NCBI GenBank assembly: GCA_963735445.1
Contig: CAVTLC010000016.1
Coordinates: forward strand, 1 to 64,000
Length of the DNA stretch: 64,000 bases
Origin: AP-15 sp963735445
Lineage (GTDB): Bacteria; Pseudomonadota; Alphaproteobacteria; ATCC43930; CGMCC-115725
Direction: 5' to 3'
How positions within the stretch are numbered: position 1 is the first letter of the stretch; each line of letters opens with the position of its first letter. Below the pieces are notes generated by a model. That model did no database searches. It saw nothing but the letters and a program-made list of their open reading frames with translations, and had not been told where the DNA came from. A program made the translations under genes and the position numbers. This document shows positions 26,783-36,027 of this stretch, piece by piece.

Positions 26783-27619
26783 ATGAACCATTCACCACAT
26801 ACCACCGCTCAGAAAGTCGAGACGTTTCGCGCGCTGCATGCGGCTCCGGGAAGTTTCCTGATCGCCAATGCCTGGGATGCGGGATCGGCGAAACTGCTGC
26901 AAGGACTTGGCTTTTCCGCATTGGCCACCTCTTCCGGAGCGGAAGCAGGCGTGTTGGGAAGGGTTGATGGCGCGGTTACCCGGGACGAGGCGTTGACGCA
27001 TGCGAAGGCGATCGTCGATGCGGTCGACTTGCCTGTTTCCGCCGATCTGGAAAACTGTTTCGCCGACCGGCCGGAGGACGCCGCGCGGACTATCGCCATG
27101 GCGGTGGAAATCGGCCTCGCCGGCGGGTCGATCGAGGATGCGACAGGGGATCCGACGAAGCCTCTGTACGACGCCGGGTTCGCCGCCGAGCGGGTCGCAG
27201 CAGCGGTGGCGGCGGCGCGCGCGGCCGGGCTTCCCTTCGTCCTAACGGCTCGCACTGAAAGCTTTCTGTACGGCAATACGGACCTCGCTGACGTGATTCG
27301 CCGCTTACAGGCGTTCGAGGCAGCCGGTGCGGATGTACTGATGGCGCCTGGCCTGCCGGACCTCGACGCGGTTCGCGCCGTCTGTGCCGCGCTGACGAAG
27401 CCGGTCAACTTCATGGCCGGTATTCGCGGCAAATCCTTCACCGTGAAGGAACTGACCGATGCCGGTGTGAAGCGGATCAGCTTCGCAACGTCGCTGTTCC
27501 GTGTGGCTATGACCGGCGTAATGGCGGCGGCGACCGAGGTACGGGACCGTGGCACTTTCACCTACCTCGATCACACGATGCCGACGGGGGAGTGGAATCG
27601 GTTCATGGCGGGTTCCTAG
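26783..27619 (+). CDS. Isocitrate lyase / PEP-mutase superfamily protein
   Basis: TIM-barrel lyase or mutase of 278 residues. It shows FLIANAWDAGSAKLLQGLGF at the first strand, ATSSGAEAGVLGR, the metal-binding ADLENCFADRPED, GSIEDATGD, and LTARTESFL. It lacks the KKCGH catalytic loop of true isocitrate lyase, so it belongs with the 2-methylisocitrate lyase/phosphonopyruvate group, mostly of unknown function. It is probably co-transcribed with the upstream alpha/beta hydrolase. A remnant of a zinc-type alcohol dehydrogenase follows directly. Confidence 0.83.
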   Translation: MNHSPHTTAQKVETFRALHAAPGSFLIANAWDAGSAKLLQGLGFSALATSSGAEAGVLGRVDGAVTRDEALTHAKAIVDAVDLPVSADLENCFADRPEDAARTIAMAVEIGLAGGSIEDATGDPTKPLYDAGFAAERVAAAVAAARAAGLPFVLTARTESFLYGNTDLADVIRRLQAFEAAGADVLMAPGLPDLDAVRAVCAALTKPVNFMAGIRGKSFTVKELTDAGVKRISFATSLFRVAMTGVMAAATEVRDRGTFTYLDHTMPTGEWNRFMAGS

Positions 27620-27621
27620 GC

Positions 27622-27885
27622 GGGCTTGCTCCAGTGCCCGATTTCAATCCCTTGCCGCAAATGTCGACCGATGTCCATTTCAGCTTCTTCGGCGGTTTTG
27701 TATTCGGCACACCCGGCTTTCCTCTATTGGACGTGCCGCTGCAGACCGTCGCTAATGAATTCGCCGCTGGCCGCTACAAGCAAAACTGTCCCGAGTGTTT
27801 CGCTTTGAGGACATTCAAGAAGCGCACCGGGTTATGGAAGCAAACCAGGCCGGTGGCAAAATGGTGGTGCTCGTCAGAGCAATAG
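27622..27885 (+). pseudogene. Remnant of a zinc-type alcohol dehydrogenase / quinone reductase C-terminus
   Basis: Starting just after the PEP-mutase-like stop, one frame reads MSTDVHFSFFGGFVFGTPGF then FPLLDVPLQ and EFAAGRYK. A second frame continues RVFRFEDIQEAHRVMEANQA then GGKMVVLV. Together they resemble the last 80 or so residues of medium-chain dehydrogenases of the NADPH:quinone reductase type. The N-terminal catalytic and cofactor domains are absent and the two parts are out of frame, so this is a decayed scrap, not a gene. Confidence 0.6.
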
Positions 27886-28044
27886 AATTTATTGAATCAC
27901 GTATCCGAACGGTCCTTCAGAGACCGCAAACGCGTTTTGCAGAGCGCGCACGTTCATAACCCGCCGGCGCGCGGTTGTCTCGGGAGTAAAGGAGAGCTCC
28001 GGCCGGGTCGGCCCAAATGATCGACCTCGTATATGGAGGGAGTT

Positions 28045-29440
28045 ATGCCTCAACCAGAACGGTTCGAAGTTTTGATCCTTGGCAGCGGATTTGGGGGCAA
28101 GCTGCTGGCTTGGCATATGGCGCGATCGGGCCGGCGGACTGCTGTGGTCGAGCGCCGATGGATCGGGGGCTCCTGCCCCAACATCGCCTGTTTACCCAGC
28201 AAGAATGAGATTTGGAGTGCTCGGATCGCGCATCAGACGCGTCACGCGGGACAGTTCGGCACGATAATCACCGGCTCGGTGACGACCGACATGACGAAGG
28301 TTCGCCAACGCAAGCGCGACATGGTCGACCGCGAGATTGCCTTGCATTTGCAGAATTATAAGGAGAGCGGCGCCGAGTTGATTATGGGAAGCGGCCGGTT
28401 TGTGGCGCCGAAAATGGTCGAGGTCAGCCTGAATGCTGGCGGCACGCGACTATTGGCGGCAGACCAGATTTTCCTCAACCTCGGAACGCACGCGGCGATG
28501 CCGAAGGTTTCAGGCCTCGAAGCAGCACAGCCTCTGACGCATATCGAAGCGCTCGAACTCGATTATCTGCCGTCACATTTGGTGGTGCTCGGCGGTGGTT
28601 ATGTCGGTCTCGAATTGGCCCAGGCTTACCGTCGCTTTGGTAGTCGCGTGACAGTGATCGAGCCCGGATCTCAGCTAATGAGCCGCGAAGATCCCGATAT
28701 CTCCGCTGAAATTCAGCGAATTCTAAGCAATGAAGGGATCGAATTCTTGATCGCGGCCCAGCCTCTCGCCGTGCACGGCCGATCCGGCGACAATGTCACG
28801 GTTACGGTTCGCACACCCTCGGGCGAGCGCAAGATCGAGGGGAGCGATATCCTGGTCGCAACAGGGCGCATCCCTAACACTGCCGGCATCGGACTCGAGG
28901 AGGCCGGTGTCGCATTGGACGATCGCGGCTACATCAGCGTCAATGAGCGCCTGGAGACGACCGCACCCAATGTTTGGGCTATTGGGGAATGCGCCGGCAG
29001 TCCCACAGTTTACCCACGTCTCGATCGATGATTTTCGGATCATCAGGGACAATCTCGCCGGGGCGAACCGCAGCACGCGCGACCGGCTGGTTCCGTACTG
29101 CATGTTTACCGAACCCCCACTTGCTCGCGTTGGATTGAACGAGCGCGAAGCGCAGCATCGCAATATCCCCGTGCGCGCCGCGAGGCTGCCGATGAGCGCG
29201 GTGCGACGGACCGCGACAACGGATGAAACCGACGGCTTTATGAAAGTTCTCGTGTCAGCAAATGACGACCGCATCCTTGGCTTCACGATGATCGGAGCCG
29301 AGGCCGGCGAGGTGATGGCCGTGGTGCAGACGGCGATGCTGGCGGAACTGCCGTATCCAAGGCTACGCGACGCGATCCTGGCGCACCCGACCATGGCAGA
29401 AGGGCTGGGCGACCTCTTCGCGCGCGTACCCGCCCGATAA
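28045..29440 (+). CDS. Mercuric-reductase-like pyridine nucleotide-disulfide oxidoreductase, one frameshift
   Basis: Flavoprotein of the lipoamide dehydrogenase/mercuric reductase group. It has the FAD site GSGFGGKLLAWHMA, the redox-active disulfide Cys-x4-Cys in GGSCPNIACLPSK, the NAD(P) site LGGGYVGLELAQ, IGECAGSP at the second FAD contact, and a C-terminal dimerisation domain (FTEPPLARVGLNEREA; HPTMAEGLGDLF). The frame shifts by +1 near 29005. The repaired length of about 465 is normal. There is no N-terminal HMA domain and no mer genes nearby, so a role in mercury resistance is not supported. Confidence 0.8.
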
Positions 29441-29468
29441 CGCGCTCTCGGAAACGCAACTTCAGCTC

Positions 29469-29557
29469 GTAGGATGGGCTGAGCCCCGCGAAGCCCATCA
29501 TCGACAGCCGAGATCGATGGGCTTTTCCCGGCTCGCGCCGAGTTCAGCCCATCCTAC
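29469..29557. repeat. Nested palindromic intergenic element
   Basis: Outer arms of 14 bases (GTAGGATGGGCTGA at 29469-29482 and its exact complement at 29544-29557) enclose a second perfect 9-base pair of arms (AAGCCCATC at 29491-29499; GATGGGCTT at 29516-29524). The element sits between two convergent genes and could serve as a bidirectional transcript-end structure. It resembles a dispersed repeat of Rhizobiales. Confidence 0.65.
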
Positions 29558-29575
29558 AGGCTCTTGGCTGATTGG

Positions 29576-31429
29576 TCAGGCGGCGCGGCGGTGGCGGCTC
29601 TTGACGCGGGTGCCGTCGCCGCGCTCTTCGTCAAAGAGTTCGGCGAGTTTTTCGAGCATGACGCCGCCCAATTGCTCGGCGTCGACGATCGTCACCGCGC
29701 GGCGGTAATAACGGGTCACGTCATGGCCAATGCCGATCGCGATCAGCTCGACCTCTTTCAGGCGCTCGATGTCGCGGATGACCTCGCGCAGGTGCTTTTC
29801 GAGATAGTTGCCGGGATTGACCGACAACGTCGAATCGTCAACCGGGGCGCCGTCGGAAATCACCATCAGGATGCGGCGCTGCTCGGGGCGCTCACGCAGC
29901 CGGTTGTGGGCCCAGGCGAGCGCCTCGCCATCGATGTTTTCCTTGAGGATGCCCTCGCGCAGCATCAGGCCGAGATTGCGCCGGGCGCGGCGCCACGGCA
30001 TGTCGGCGTCCTTGTAGACGATGTGCCTGAGATCGTTGAGCCGGCCGGGATTGGCGGGTTTGCCGGCGGTAATCCAGCGCTCGCGCGACTGGCCGCCTTT
30101 CCAGGCGCGGGTCGTAAAGCCGAGGATCTCGACCTTGACCGCACAGCGTTCGAGGGTGCGCGCCAGGATGTCGGCGCTCATTGCCGCAACGGTGATCGGG
30201 CGGCCGCGCATCGAGCCCGAATTGTCGATCAGCAAGGTGACGACGGTGTCGCGGAAATCGGTCTCCTGCTCCTGCTTGTAGGCGAGCGGCAGGATCGGGT
30301 TGGCGACGACACGCGACAGGCGGGCGGCGTCGAGCAGCCCCTCTTCGAGATCGAATTCCCACGACCGGGTCTGCTTCGCCAACAACCGGCGCTGCAGCCG
30401 GTTGGCGAGCCGGGCGATGACGCTCTGCAGATGCGAGAGCTGCTGGTCGAGCAGTTGGCGCAGGCGCGACAATTCGTCGGGGTCGCACAGCTCGTGCGCC
30501 TCGATGACTTCGTCGGCGGCGGTGCTAAAGGCGCGATAGATCGCGGTGTCGTCATTGCGGCCGCGCGGCATGGTGCCGGGGCGGCCCGGCCGGCCGGGAT
30601 CATCATCGCTCGACCCCGGCATCATCTCGCCGTCGCCGGCTTCGGCCTCGTCCTGCGCGTCTTCGGCGGCGCCGTCCGCGGGCGAGCCATCGGGCGAGGG
30701 CTGCGCGCCGGTGGTCGACCCGTCGCCCTCGTTCTGGTTTTCGCCGTCGGCTTCCTCGCCGTCCTGCTGCTCGTCGTTTTCCGAGGACTCGTCCATCTCG
30801 CCGAGATCGATGTCGAGATCCTGCAGCATGCGCCGGGTCACCCGCGCATAATCATCCTGGTCGGTTATCGAGCGGTCGAGTTCGCCGAGATCGCGGGCGA
30901 TCCGCGGCTCGAGCCATGGCCGCCACAGATCGACGACCTTGCGCGCCGCGGGCGGCGGCGGTTCGCGCGTCAAGGCTTCGCGGGTCAACAGGCGCACCGC
31001 CTCGGCCATCGTGCTTTCGGTGCGCTCGGTGATGCGCTCAAAGCCCTGGCGGCGGTATTGCTCGTCGAGCATCGCCGCGAGATTGGAGGCGACGCCGGTC
31101 ATCCGCCGCGCACCCAATGCCTCGACCCGCGCCTGCTCGACCGCCTCGAACACCGCGCGCGCCAACGGGCCGCCGGGAGCGCGGCGGCTGTGCACGGTGT
31201 CGTCGTGGTATCGCATACGCAAGGCGAGGCTGTCGGCGGCGCCGCGCAATTGCGCGGTCTCCTCGGCCGGCAAATCGCGCGGCGGGTTGGGCAGGCGGAT
31301 GCGCGTGCCGCTGGCGCCGGCGGCTTCGGGGCCAAACCCGACGGTGACGTCGTCGCGCTCGGCGATCGCCCGCAAGGTCGCCGCGGTCGCGCGCTTGAAG
31401 ATTTCGGCCGGGGAGAATTCCTGCGCCAT
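29576..31429 (-). CDS. cobT: Aerobic cobaltochelatase subunit CobT
   Basis: Subunit of the CobN-CobS-CobT chelatase that inserts cobalt into hydrogenobyrinate a,c-diamide in aerobic B12 synthesis. The 617 residues match CobT. A long acidic, glycine/glutamate-rich linker (about residues 215-290) precedes a C-terminal von Willebrand A domain whose metal-ion site reads LIDNSGSMRG. CobT works with the AAA+ subunit CobS, encoded 176 bases upstream on the same strand, with palindromic repeats in the gap. CobN is not in the window. Confidence 0.95.
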   Translation of the reverse strand: MAQEFSPAEIFKRATAATLRAIAERDDVTVGFGPEAAGASGTRIRLPNPPRDLPAEETAQLRGAADSLALRMRYHDDTVHSRRAPGGPLARAVFEAVEQARVEALGARRMTGVASNLAAMLDEQYRRQGFERITERTESTMAEAVRLLTREALTREPPPPAARKVVDLWRPWLEPRIARDLGELDRSITDQDDYARVTRRMLQDLDIDLGEMDESSENDEQQDGEEADGENQNEGDGSTTGAQPSPDGSPADGAAEDAQDEAEAGDGEMMPGSSDDDPGRPGRPGTMPRGRNDDTAIYRAFSTAADEVIEAHELCDPDELSRLRQLLDQQLSHLQSVIARLANRLQRRLLAKQTRSWEFDLEEGLLDAARLSRVVANPILPLAYKQEQETDFRDTVVTLLIDNSGSMRGRPITVAAMSADILARTLERCAVKVEILGFTTRAWKGGQSRERWITAGKPANPGRLNDLRHIVYKDADMPWRRARRNLGLMLREGILKENIDGEALAWAHNRLRERPEQRRILMVISDGAPVDDSTLSVNPGNYLEKHLREVIRDIERLKEVELIAIGIGHDVTRYYRRAVTIVDAEQLGGVMLEKLAELFDEERGDGTRVKSRHRRAA

Positions 31430-31463
31430 CGGGATTACCCAGCAGCTCTACACGATCTCCCTT

Positions 31464-31551
31464 GCCCGGACTTGATCCGGGCATCCACGTCTCGACCCGC
31501 CACGGAGGTCAGGCCGCGGAAAGGCGTGGATGGCCGGGTCGAGCCCGGCCA
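31464..31551. repeat. Two related palindromes between cobS and cobT
   Basis: TGCCCGGA-CTTGA-TCCGGGCA (31464-31484) and TGGCCGGG-TCGAG-CCCGGCCA (31531-31551) are two perfect 8-bp hairpins with five-base loops about 45 bases apart. Copies of this kind are common between genes in Rhizobiales. Lying inside the cobS-cobT transcript, they may tune stability or readthrough. Confidence 0.6.
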
Positions 31552-31605
31552 CGGGGACCGGGGTTGGTGTCGTTGAGAAATGCGCATCGCTTTATGGCGC
31601 GAGGC

Positions 31606-32610
31606 CTACATCAGGGTCGCGTTGACGCCGGTTTCGGCGAGTTCGGTGCCAAAACAGCGCTGGTAGTATTCGGCGACCGTCGGGCGCTCCATCTCGTCGC
31701 ATTTGTTGAGGAAGGTCAGCCGGAAACCGAATGACAGATCGCCAAAGATCCGGGCATTCTCGGCCCAGGTCATGACCGTGCGCGGCGACATGACGGTCGA
31801 GATGTCGCCATTGATAAACCCGGCGCGGGTCAGATCGGCGAGCGCCACCATCGCGCTGATCGTGCGCCGGCCTTCCTCGTTGTCATAGGCCGGCACTTTG
31901 GCGAGCACGATCTCGACCTCGGCATCGTGCGGCAGATAGTTCAACGTCGCGACGATGTTCCAGCGGTCCATCTGACCTTGGTTGATCTGCTGGGTCCCGT
32001 GATAGAGCCCGGTGGTGTCGCCGAGACCCACGGTATTCGCGGTCGAGAACAGGCGGAACCCCGAATGCGGCCGAATGACGCGGTTTTGGTCGAGCAGGGT
32101 CAGCTTGCCCTCGACCTCGAGCACCCGCTGGATCACGAACATCACATCCGGGCGGCCGGCGTCGTATTCGTCAAAGCACAGCCCGACCGGGTGCTGCAAC
32201 GCCCACGGCAGCAGACCCTCGCGGAACTCGGTCACCTGCTTGTTGTCGCGCAATACGATCGCGTCCTTGCCGACGAGATCGATGCGGCTGATGTGGCTGT
32301 CGAGATTGACGCGGATCAGCGGCCAGTTGAGCCGGGCGGCGACCTGCTCGACATGGGTCGATTTGCCGGTGCCGTGATAGCCCTGGATCATGACCCGGCG
32401 GTTGAAGGCGAAACCGGCGAGGATCGCCAATGTCGTGTCGTGATCAAAGCGATAGGCGTCGTCGTAATCGGGGACGTATTCGCATGCCTGGCTGAACGCC
32501 GGGACCTGCAGATCGCTATTGATGCCAAAGGTCTGGCGGACCGAAATCGTAATGTCAGGCTTATCCAGCGGGAACCCGCCGGCGGCTGCCGTTGGCTGTG
32601 CGGAGGGCAT
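31606..32610 (-). CDS. cobS: Aerobic cobaltochelatase subunit CobS (AAA+)
   Basis: ATPase subunit of cobaltochelatase. It has Walker A in QGYHGTGKST, Walker B in GLCFDEYDAGRPD, and sensor-like FRLFSTANTVGLGD. The N-terminal ISVRQTFGINSDLQVPAFS is typical of CobS. I prefer ATG at 32610, which gives 334 residues, close to the usual 327-332. A TTG at 32673 would add 21 poorly conserved residues and would overlap the stop of the DnaJ-like gene (TTGA). Either way the two genes are tightly coupled. Together with cobT it indicates the aerobic B12 route, as expected for an alphaproteobacterium. Confidence 0.95.
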   Translation of the reverse strand: MPSAQPTAAAGGFPLDKPDITISVRQTFGINSDLQVPAFSQACEYVPDYDDAYRFDHDTTLAILAGFAFNRRVMIQGYHGTGKSTHVEQVAARLNWPLIRVNLDSHISRIDLVGKDAIVLRDNKQVTEFREGLLPWALQHPVGLCFDEYDAGRPDVMFVIQRVLEVEGKLTLLDQNRVIRPHSGFRLFSTANTVGLGDTTGLYHGTQQINQGQMDRWNIVATLNYLPHDAEVEIVLAKVPAYDNEEGRRTISAMVALADLTRAGFINGDISTVMSPRTVMTWAENARIFGDLSFGFRLTFLNKCDEMERPTVAEYYQRCFGTELAETGVNATLM

Positions 32611-32669
32611 TCTTTTCTTGCGTCCTGATGGTGGAACGGAGGGCAATTTGCGTGGCGTGGCGGGTTTAT

Positions 32670-33248
32670 TCAACTGAAATAGCTGGCCTTCAACGTGGCA
32701 TAGGCCTGGTTGATGATCTTCAGCTTCTCCTCGGCCGCCTTGTCGCCGCCATGCGCATCGGGATGATGCAGTTTGACCAGAGTTTTATAGCGCGCCTTGA
32801 GCCGGGTCGGGGTAAAGGGCGGCTCGATCTCAAACACCGCGAGCGCCTGCTCCTGGGCTGACAGCACGCGGTGCTCGGCCTCGCGGTGGTGCCGGCCGCG
32901 CTCATGGCGGCCTTGCCCGTTGGCGCCGGAAAACACCCCCAGCGGATCGCGCATCCGCCCGGCGCCGCTGGGCCCGTGGCGGTCGCCGAGCTTCCAGGTC
33001 GGCCGTTGCCAAACCGTGTCGCAGCGGATTTCGGCTTCGATCTCGGTGTCGCTCATGCCGGCGTAGTAATTCCACGCGGCGTTGTAAGCGCGCACATGAT
33101 CGAGGCAGAACCAATAGTAATCGCGCAGGTTGAGGCGCGATTTTGGCGCGCGAAAATCACCGCCCGCCAGGCAATCCGGGTGGTCGCACACCCGTGCCGG
33201 GGCGTTGGCCGCAGCCTCGAAAACCGGGTCCAGAGAGAGACGCCGCAT
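32670..33248 (-). CDS. DnaJ-domain protein (C-terminal J domain)
   Basis: Protein of about 192 residues with a J domain at its C-terminus: EPPFTPTRLKARYKTLVKLH, then HPDAHGG carrying the HPD tripeptide needed to stimulate DnaK, and KIINQAYATLKASYF. The N-terminal half has paired cysteines (ARVCDHPDCLAGGDFRAP) and the aromatic-rich LRDYYWFCLDHVRAYNAAWN, conserved in Rhizobiales proteins of this kind. I chose ATG at 33248 because it gives the usual MRRLSLDPVFE start. It immediately precedes cobS, which suggests, but does not prove, a chaperone link to the chelatase. Confidence 0.88.
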   Translation of the reverse strand: MRRLSLDPVFEAAANAPARVCDHPDCLAGGDFRAPKSRLNLRDYYWFCLDHVRAYNAAWNYYAGMSDTEIEAEIRCDTVWQRPTWKLGDRHGPSGAGRMRDPLGVFSGANGQGRHERGRHHREAEHRVLSAQEQALAVFEIEPPFTPTRLKARYKTLVKLHHPDAHGGDKAAEEKLKIINQAYATLKASYFS

Positions 33249-33513
33249 GCAACCAGTATGGGTGGCATGCCGCTTGGTGGCAAGGCCGCCCGCCGCCGAT
33301 CGCCCCGCTCCCGTTCGCCACCCGTAAGCGCTGCCGAGCAGACCAGCCTTGCGCCCCACGCAACCGCAAAGCCGAGTGGCCGTTGTTGATCGCGGTTTGT
33401 TGATTGATTGACCGGCGCGGGGCTAACGCGGTTCACTCGGGAGAGGCGGGTAACGCTCCGATCAATGCGCAAAGGTAATGTGCAAAGGGTTGAACGGGAC
33501 AGGAGGGCGGTTG

Positions 33514-34074
33514 GTGAGCAAAGCGTTTGTCAAGGAAGCGGATGACGATAGCGAGCTGCCGGATGACGAGCCGCCGGCGTTTCCGATCGGCTTTAAGAAT
33601 TACATGACCCCTGAAGGCCATCAGCTGATGCAGGACGAATTACACCAGCTGCTGCGGGTCGAGCGCCCCAAGGTGGTCGAGACCGTCGCCTGGGCCGCCG
33701 GCAATGGCGACCGCTCCGAAAATGGCGATTACATCTACGGCAAGCGGCGGCTGCGCGAGATCGACCGCCGCATCCGCTTTCTGACCAAGCGGCTGGAAAA
33801 TGCCGAGGTGGTCGATCCGCAACAGCAGAGGCGTCACGACCAGGTGTTTTTCGGGGCCACCGTCACCTATGCCAATGAGGACGGGGTCGAAACCACGGTC
33901 ACGATCGTCGGCGTCGACGAAGCCGATTTCGCCCGCGGCCAGGTCAGCTGGATCTCCCCGATCGCCCGCGCTTTGATGAAAGCGCGCGAGGGCGACGTCG
34001 TCGAATTGCGCGCCCCCGCCGGCATCGAACAGCTCGAGGTGCTCAGCATCCGTTATCCCGACACGAAATACTGA
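33514..34074 (+). CDS. greB: Transcription elongation factor GreB-like
   Basis: Gre factor that stimulates transcript cleavage by backtracked RNA polymerase. The protein of about 186 residues has an N-terminal coiled coil (EGHQLMQDELHQLLRVERPK; NGDRSENGDYIYGKRRLREI, with the acidic tip residues between the helices) and a C-terminal FKBP-like domain (TVTIVGVDEADFARGQVSWI; ALMKAREGDVVELRAP). I chose GTG at 33514 because AGGAGG lies seven bases upstream and the protein then begins with the GreB-like SKAFVKE. A 213-base damaged copy of its middle part lies at 36186-36398. Confidence 0.92.
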   Translation: MSKAFVKEADDDSELPDDEPPAFPIGFKNYMTPEGHQLMQDELHQLLRVERPKVVETVAWAAGNGDRSENGDYIYGKRRLREIDRRIRFLTKRLENAEVVDPQQQRRHDQVFFGATVTYANEDGVETTVTIVGVDEADFARGQVSWISPIARALMKAREGDVVELRAPAGIEQLEVLSIRYPDTKY

Positions 34075-34317
34075 GAAGGCTCAGATCGTCCTTATAAGGC
34101 TCAGTTCGCCCTTCGCGCCGGTCGGTATCGAGCCTGCGATCGGCAAACAGAAACGGCACGGTTGCGCCCTAGACCGGGTCTCGGAACCGGGCTTAAGGAT
34201 ATCATTCAGGGTAATCTCAAGGAAAAATCAAGCGTACGGCAAAGTCTTTCGGCCACGCTTCCAGCATCCTCCGACCCTGTTCGATCGCGCCGCGGTCGCA
34301 GCCTACCGGAGGAAATC

Positions 34318-35100
34318 ATGACCCAGATCCAACAGTTCGGCCCGACACCCCACCGCCTCGGGGTAAAGCCAAGCGGGCTCGCGGCGTTGCTCTATGGGCT
34401 CGTGTGTTACGCCGTATTTGCTGTGACGTTCCTCTACGCCGTCGGCTTTGTCGCGGGACTGGTCGTGCCAAAGACCATCGACAGCGGCACGGTCCAGCCG
34501 ATCGCAGAGGCCGTCATCGTCAATCTGCTGCTGTTGTCGGTGTTCGCCGTTCAGCACAGCGTCATGGCGCGCCGCGGGTTCAAGCAATGGTGGACCCAAT
34601 TCGTGCCAAAAACGATCGAGCGCAGCACCTATGTGCTGTTGGCGAGCCTGGCGCTGATCCTGGTGTTCTGGCAATGGCGTCCGATGCCCGCCATCGTCTG
34701 GCAGGTCACTGATCCCCCGCTTGCAATCGCGCTGACCGGGCTGTCATTCGCCGGCTGGTTTATCGTCCTGTCCAGCTCATTCTTGATCAACCATTTCGAG
34801 CTGTTCGGCGTGCATCATGTTGTCGCCAACATGACCGGCCAGCCGATGCCGGCGCAGCAGTTCCGCACCCCGCTTTACTACCGCTTTGTGCGCCACCCGC
34901 TCTATCTCGGCTTTATCATCGCGTTCTGGGCGGCGCCGACAATGACGGTCGGACACCTGCTCTTTGCCGCCGTCACCACGGCCTACATCTTTGTCGGCAT
35001 CGCATTGGAGGAGCGCGACCTGATCGCGCTCTTTGGCGACGAATATCGGCGGTACCGCGACCGGGTGTCGATGTTGCTGCCCTGGCGCAAGCAGCCCTGA
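34318..35100 (+). CDS. mddA: Methanethiol S-methyltransferase (MddA-like) membrane protein
   Basis: Integral membrane protein of about 260 residues with five to six hydrophobic segments, in the isoprenylcysteine methyltransferase/NnrU-like superfamily. Segments typical of MddA are FAVQHSVMARRGFKQWW, ERSTYVLLASLALILVFWQW, HFELFGVHHV, YYRFVRHPLYLGFIIAFWA and GIALEERDLIALFGDEYRRY. MddA methylates methanethiol to dimethyl sulfide. The ATG at 34318 follows GGAGG by seven bases. It stands between greB and an alpha/beta hydrolase with no sulfur-metabolism gene nearby, so the function is assigned by sequence pattern alone. Confidence 0.7.
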   Translation: MTQIQQFGPTPHRLGVKPSGLAALLYGLVCYAVFAVTFLYAVGFVAGLVVPKTIDSGTVQPIAEAVIVNLLLLSVFAVQHSVMARRGFKQWWTQFVPKTIERSTYVLLASLALILVFWQWRPMPAIVWQVTDPPLAIALTGLSFAGWFIVLSSSFLINHFELFGVHHVVANMTGQPMPAQQFRTPLYYRFVRHPLYLGFIIAFWAAPTMTVGHLLFAAVTTAYIFVGIALEERDLIALFGDEYRRYRDRVSMLLPWRKQP

Positions 35101-35145
35101 CCCATTCCAGATTGCTGACCCAATTCGAGATCAAGGATTTGTTCG

Positions 35146-36027
35146 ATGATCGAAGATATGCGCGGACCCATCGATTACGATGAGTGCGGAACCGGCCCGA
35201 CCCTCGTACTGGTCCCGGGATCATGCAGCACCGGAGCCGCCTGGCGATCGGTGATGGCCGAATGGAACAACCAGTTTCGTTGCGTCACGACGAGCCTTCT
35301 CGGCTATGGCAGAACCGCCGAGCGCCGCGCCATCGGCAATGCCGACATCGCGCACGAGGCCGAGATGCTCGAAACCGTCATTCGCCAGGCCGGCGGCCAT
35401 GTGCATCTCGTCGGCCATTCATTTGGCGGCTTGGTGGCATTGGCAGTGGCGCTGCGCAATCGGGTCCAGCTGGCAAGCCTCGCCATTCTGGAGGCGCCGG
35501 CCCCCGAAATATTGCGCATCAAAGGCGAGCACCAGCACTATCGCGCCTTTCGCCAAATGACCGAGGCCTACTTCGCCGCCTATTACCGCGGGGACCCGGA
35601 AGCAATCGCGGCAATGATCGATTTTTACGGAGGTGCTGGCACTTATGCCTCATGGCCGCTGCGCACCCGCTCCTACGCGCTGCTGACGACGCCAGTCAAT
35701 ATTCTCGATTGGGAGAGCGCCTATGCTTTCGCTCCGACCGAGGCCGCATTGGCCGAATTGCAGATCCCGACACTGGTGATCCGAGGCGGCGCCAGTCACC
35801 CGGCTGCGCAACGCGCCAATGCATTGCTCAGTGAGTGCATGGGCAACGCCGAGCTCGCCACGATCGACACCGCCGCGCATTTCATGATCGCAACCCACCC
35901 AAACGAGGTCGCCCGCCTGATCGCCCAGCACGTCTACCGCGCCGAACCCGGCCAGATCAGCGCAATGCTGCAATCCGCCAACGACCGGCTGATGACAAAT
36001 TCCGAGCTGTTCGCCATTTCGAAGTGA
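35146..36027 (+). CDS. Alpha/beta hydrolase
   Basis: Serine-type alpha/beta hydrolase of 293 residues. It has the oxyanion segment LVLVPGSCSTGAAW, the nucleophile elbow GHSFGG, and a candidate catalytic histidine in DTAAHFMIATHP. No signal peptide is seen. Unlike the hydrolase at 25.8 kb, the nucleophile is serine, so esterase, lactonase or C-C hydrolase activity is possible. It lies 45 bases after the MddA-like gene on the same strand and could be co-transcribed with it. Directly after its stop begins a patch of gene fragments. Confidence 0.8.
   Translation: MIEDMRGPIDYDECGTGPTLVLVPGSCSTGAAWRSVMAEWNNQFRCVTTSLLGYGRTAERRAIGNADIAHEAEMLETVIRQAGGHVHLVGHSFGGLVALAVALRNRVQLASLAILEAPAPEILRIKGEHQHYRAFRQMTEAYFAAYYRGDPEAIAAMIDFYGGAGTYASWPLRTRSYALLTTPVNILDWESAYAFAPTEAALAELQIPTLVIRGGASHPAAQRANALLSECMGNAELATIDTAAHFMIATHPNEVARLIAQHVYRAEPGQISAMLQSANDRLMTNSELFAISK

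Noticed and set aside
27592..27885. An independent 97-residue gene
   Set aside because: The reading frame is the out-of-phase tail of a degraded alcohol dehydrogenase and starts inside the preceding gene.
28045..29440. Mercury resistance (merA) locus
   Set aside because: No HMA domain, no merR/merT/merP nearby, and the fold is shared by many disulfide oxidoreductases.
29564..31576. A 670-codon open frame on the plus strand antisense to cobT
   Set aside because: It is the mirror of a high-GC gene with biased third positions; the protein has no recognisable domains, while the minus strand encodes clear CobT.
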